DNA of 64,000 bases from Peromyscus leucopus (Eukaryota; Chordata; Mammalia; Rodentia; Cricetidae). Shown here piece by piece: positions 61,986 to 64,000 of this stretch (the first letter of the stretch is position 1; each line of letters opens with the position of its first letter). The notes beneath the pieces are model-generated. The model saw only the letters and a program-made list of their open reading frames with translations. It was not told where the DNA came from and made no database searches. Made by a program: the position numbers and the translations under genes. The DNA is taken from the NCBI RefSeq assembly GCF_004664715.2, contig NC_051074.1, positions 22,794,058 to 22,858,057 on the forward strand, in the 5' to 3' direction.

Positions 61986-62114
61986 TTTCCCCCTCCCTCC
62001 CTCCATCCCTTCCTCCCTCCCTTTTCTCCTTCTTTCCCATCTTCATGTTCTTTTTTCCTTCCTTCCTCCTTTTCCTCCTCCTCCTCCTCCTCCTCCTCCT
62101 CCTCCTCCTCCTTC
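61986..62114 (+). repeat. Polypyrimidine tract with (TCC)n
   Basis: (TCCC)n and TTCC runs lead into about thirteen TCC units (62074-62113). The transcribed-sense strand is (GGA)n. Confidence 0.94.
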
Positions 62115-62725
62115 ACAGCAACCTACTAAGTTCAGTTAGTGCTGGCCATACATGTATGGGTGTAGGCCCATCCACAAGAGCACAGGAAATCTATTGATGG
62201 CCACAGGCTAAAAAAAAAATAATCAAAAGAATGATTCTTCCCTCTCCAGCTATCAACTATCAACAGTTCTCAGTAATGTACTCTCCTTAGTCATTTCTGA
62301 CAATCTCTCTTTTCTAGAAACTGGTGTCTCAGCATAGCCTAGCAACTGTACACTTCAGTAATTCCCCTCCAGACAGATTCACAGACTTCCCTTGGCAGGG
62401 AACTACGACGAGGGAGCCACCAGTCTCAACCACATGTGGGCAGAGGTGCCCCATGTGACAGCTAGAGATCCCCTTCTGTGTGAGCAGACTTCTCAGTTGT
62501 CTTACACAGGAAAAAGCTTTTATGTAAAAATGGTGAGTTATTTATCAGCTACATCTGTTAAGTTTTCCTAAGCATTCAAAATCAACTCTAATTCCACTAA
62601 GAATTAACTCTGCTTCACAACATGCAATTGTGTGTTGGATGCAAGCGTAGCTCTCTCGCTCTCTTAGGTTCATAAAAACAGAGAGCAGGGCTCAGGAACT
62701 ATAACCTAACTCCCTTCCCATCTCC

Positions 62726-62836
62726 TCTGCCCTGAACTGGGATCTTGCTCTGTTTGCTGAGGCTGGCCCTGAAATCCCAGGCTTAAACCATCCTGCCAAG
62801 GCCTCCCAAGTAGCTGGGAGCATAGGAGTGTGGTTT
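62726..62836 (-). repeat. Old 7SL-derived monomer (B1-like)
   Basis: ATCTTGCTCTGTTTGCTGAG and CCTCCCAAGTAGCTGGGAGC are complements of an ancestral 7SL-type monomer. Confidence 0.6.
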
Positions 62837-63591
62837 AAATACCATAAAAGTCAATCATTACTTTTGATGAGCTTGTATAGGGCAACTGAAATGTCAAGTT
62901 TCTTTGCTTTGGGATAGAATTATATGAACTTGACGTGGCCAGACTCATATTCATTGGAATTTTTATATAATACATGGGAAAGCTTAATTATTTTTCTGAT
63001 GGAACTTCTCCTTATAATAATACTCATAGAAATATGATCTCTACTGGGGAAAAATAATAAAACTTACTCAGAAGTAATACATATTGGCATATGTTTCCTC
63101 TTTGAGTCACCATGAGAAATTGATACAATAGGTAGTATCATATTAATAGGGATATATTCACTTAAGATCAGAGAAAATACATTAAATCATCCCAGCATGA
63201 AGACTTTCTTAGCCAATCCCAATAACAGTCTATGAATATGTTTGTCCATCTATGCCATTTTTTAACCTCACAGGAAAACTTATTTTCTCTGCACTGTCCT
63301 TATATCATGTATATTAAACTTCGAGTCAAATTTGTGCACAAAAACACCTCATGGTGTATAAAATATCCCTCAAGTTATAATTTCTTAAAAACCCCTTTCC
63401 CTTCAAAGCCTACTAGAACATTTAAAATACTCTATTTTGGACACTGATTTCCTTCTGTTTCAAACAAAACCTTTTACAAAGCCAACGATGAAGGGTAATA
63501 CATATAGAAATCATGGTGACTATGACTGAAGTAGCCCTGGAGCTGGTTAACCTGTCTGCTGTCCCCCTACGTCTTCATAGCTGTTATGGCT

Positions 63592-64000
63592 TAGATATAA
63601 AAAATGTCACCAGAAGGCTGAAATGTTAAAAGTTTGGTTCTTGGTATATGGTACTACTGAGTTCTGAGTACAGCCTGCAAATCTTATCAATTGACAGATG
63701 AGTTCAAATCTGAATGGACTACTAGGAGGCAGCAGCAAGCCTTTTCAGACTGAGAAGTCACAGAGGGAGAGGTTTGGAAGGGTCCATTTTGTCCCAGCAT
63801 CTCCCTTTTATTCTCTCTGATTCCCAGTCACCATGGGATGCACAGCTATGTTCTATCACATACTTCTCCCTAGGATGCCCAGTATCTTCTCAGGCCCAGA
63901 GCAATGAGGCCAGCCAACCATGGCCCGAGACCTCCAAACTGTGAGCTAAAATAAAGTCCACCACTCTTTCCCCCTCTCTCTCCAGTATTTTGTCACAGCG
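63592..64000 (+). mobile_element. MaLR-type LTR, cut by window end
   Basis: It starts TGTTATGGCTTAGATAT and contains CCAAACTGTGAGCTAAAATA, then GTATTTTGTCACAGCG at the edge, the layout of MLT/MST-like LTRs with their AATAAA region. Confidence 0.65.

Larger units (their letters stand above)
60913..64000 (-). other. PTPRM intron upstream of the first exon seen (partial)
   Basis: The intron ends at the TTTCCTAG acceptor beside 60912 and runs off the right edge. It contains a B4 SINE, a CT-rich tract, an old B1-like monomer and a truncated MaLR-type LTR. The stretches 60913-61510, 62115-62725 and 62840-63590 hold nothing I recognise. Confidence 0.85.

Overview
This window is nuclear DNA of a muroid rodent, most likely a cricetid (hamster, vole or deer-mouse group). 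It is full of B1, B2, B3/B4 and ID-type SINEs, and its youngest B1 copies carry a 3' block (AGTTCCAGGAGAGGC...AAAGCTACACAGAG) that I associate with cricetids. It also holds several LTRs of rodent ERV families and many (CA)n, (CTAT)n and (GA)n microsatellites. Nothing bacterial or viral-exogenous is present.

The only protein-coding gene I can support is one internal piece of PTPRM (receptor-type protein tyrosine phosphatase mu) on the minus strand. Four exons read from high to low coordinates: 60912-60810 and 44155-43882 (fourth fibronectin type III repeat and the following membrane-proximal region, including the basic subunit-cleavage region), 42928-42892 (a 37-nt linker exon) and 7457-7325 (stalk, transmembrane helix and first cytoplasmic basic residues). 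All four have AG/GT splice borders with matching phases and join into one open frame of 547 nt. The introns between them are about 16.7 kb, 953 bp and 35.4 kb. Partial introns run off both ends. The MAM, Ig and first FN3 domains lie beyond 64000, and the phosphatase domains lie below position 1.

The remaining ~99% is intron. Layout: 1-7324 intron with a B1, an ID-like piece and a MaLR-type LTR; 7458-42891 the giant intron with a second MaLR-type LTR (perfect CCCTA duplication), tandem CTCF-like motifs near 13.7 kb, many SINEs and microsatellites, a 26-bp minisatellite at 21.2 kb, a young B1 at 22.3 kb, a solo ERV2-type LTR at 18.7 kb and a ~2.9-kb defective LTR element of the same family at 31.2-34.1 kb that itself carries a B1; 44156-60809 an intron with a further LTR of a related family (AGTAAG duplication), a 92-bp tandem repeat, a B1 nested in an older SINE and two independent solo LTRs of a third family only 528 bp apart; 60913-64000 an intron with a B4, a polypurine/polypyrimidine tract and the start of an MLT/MST-like LTR cut by the window end.

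I found no new gene system. The points most worth checking are the LTR insertions dated by their target-site duplications, the tailless B1 inside the LTR element, the CTCF-like pair, G-rich tracts in the transcribed strand, and two CpG-bearing unique islets that look like candidate conserved elements.
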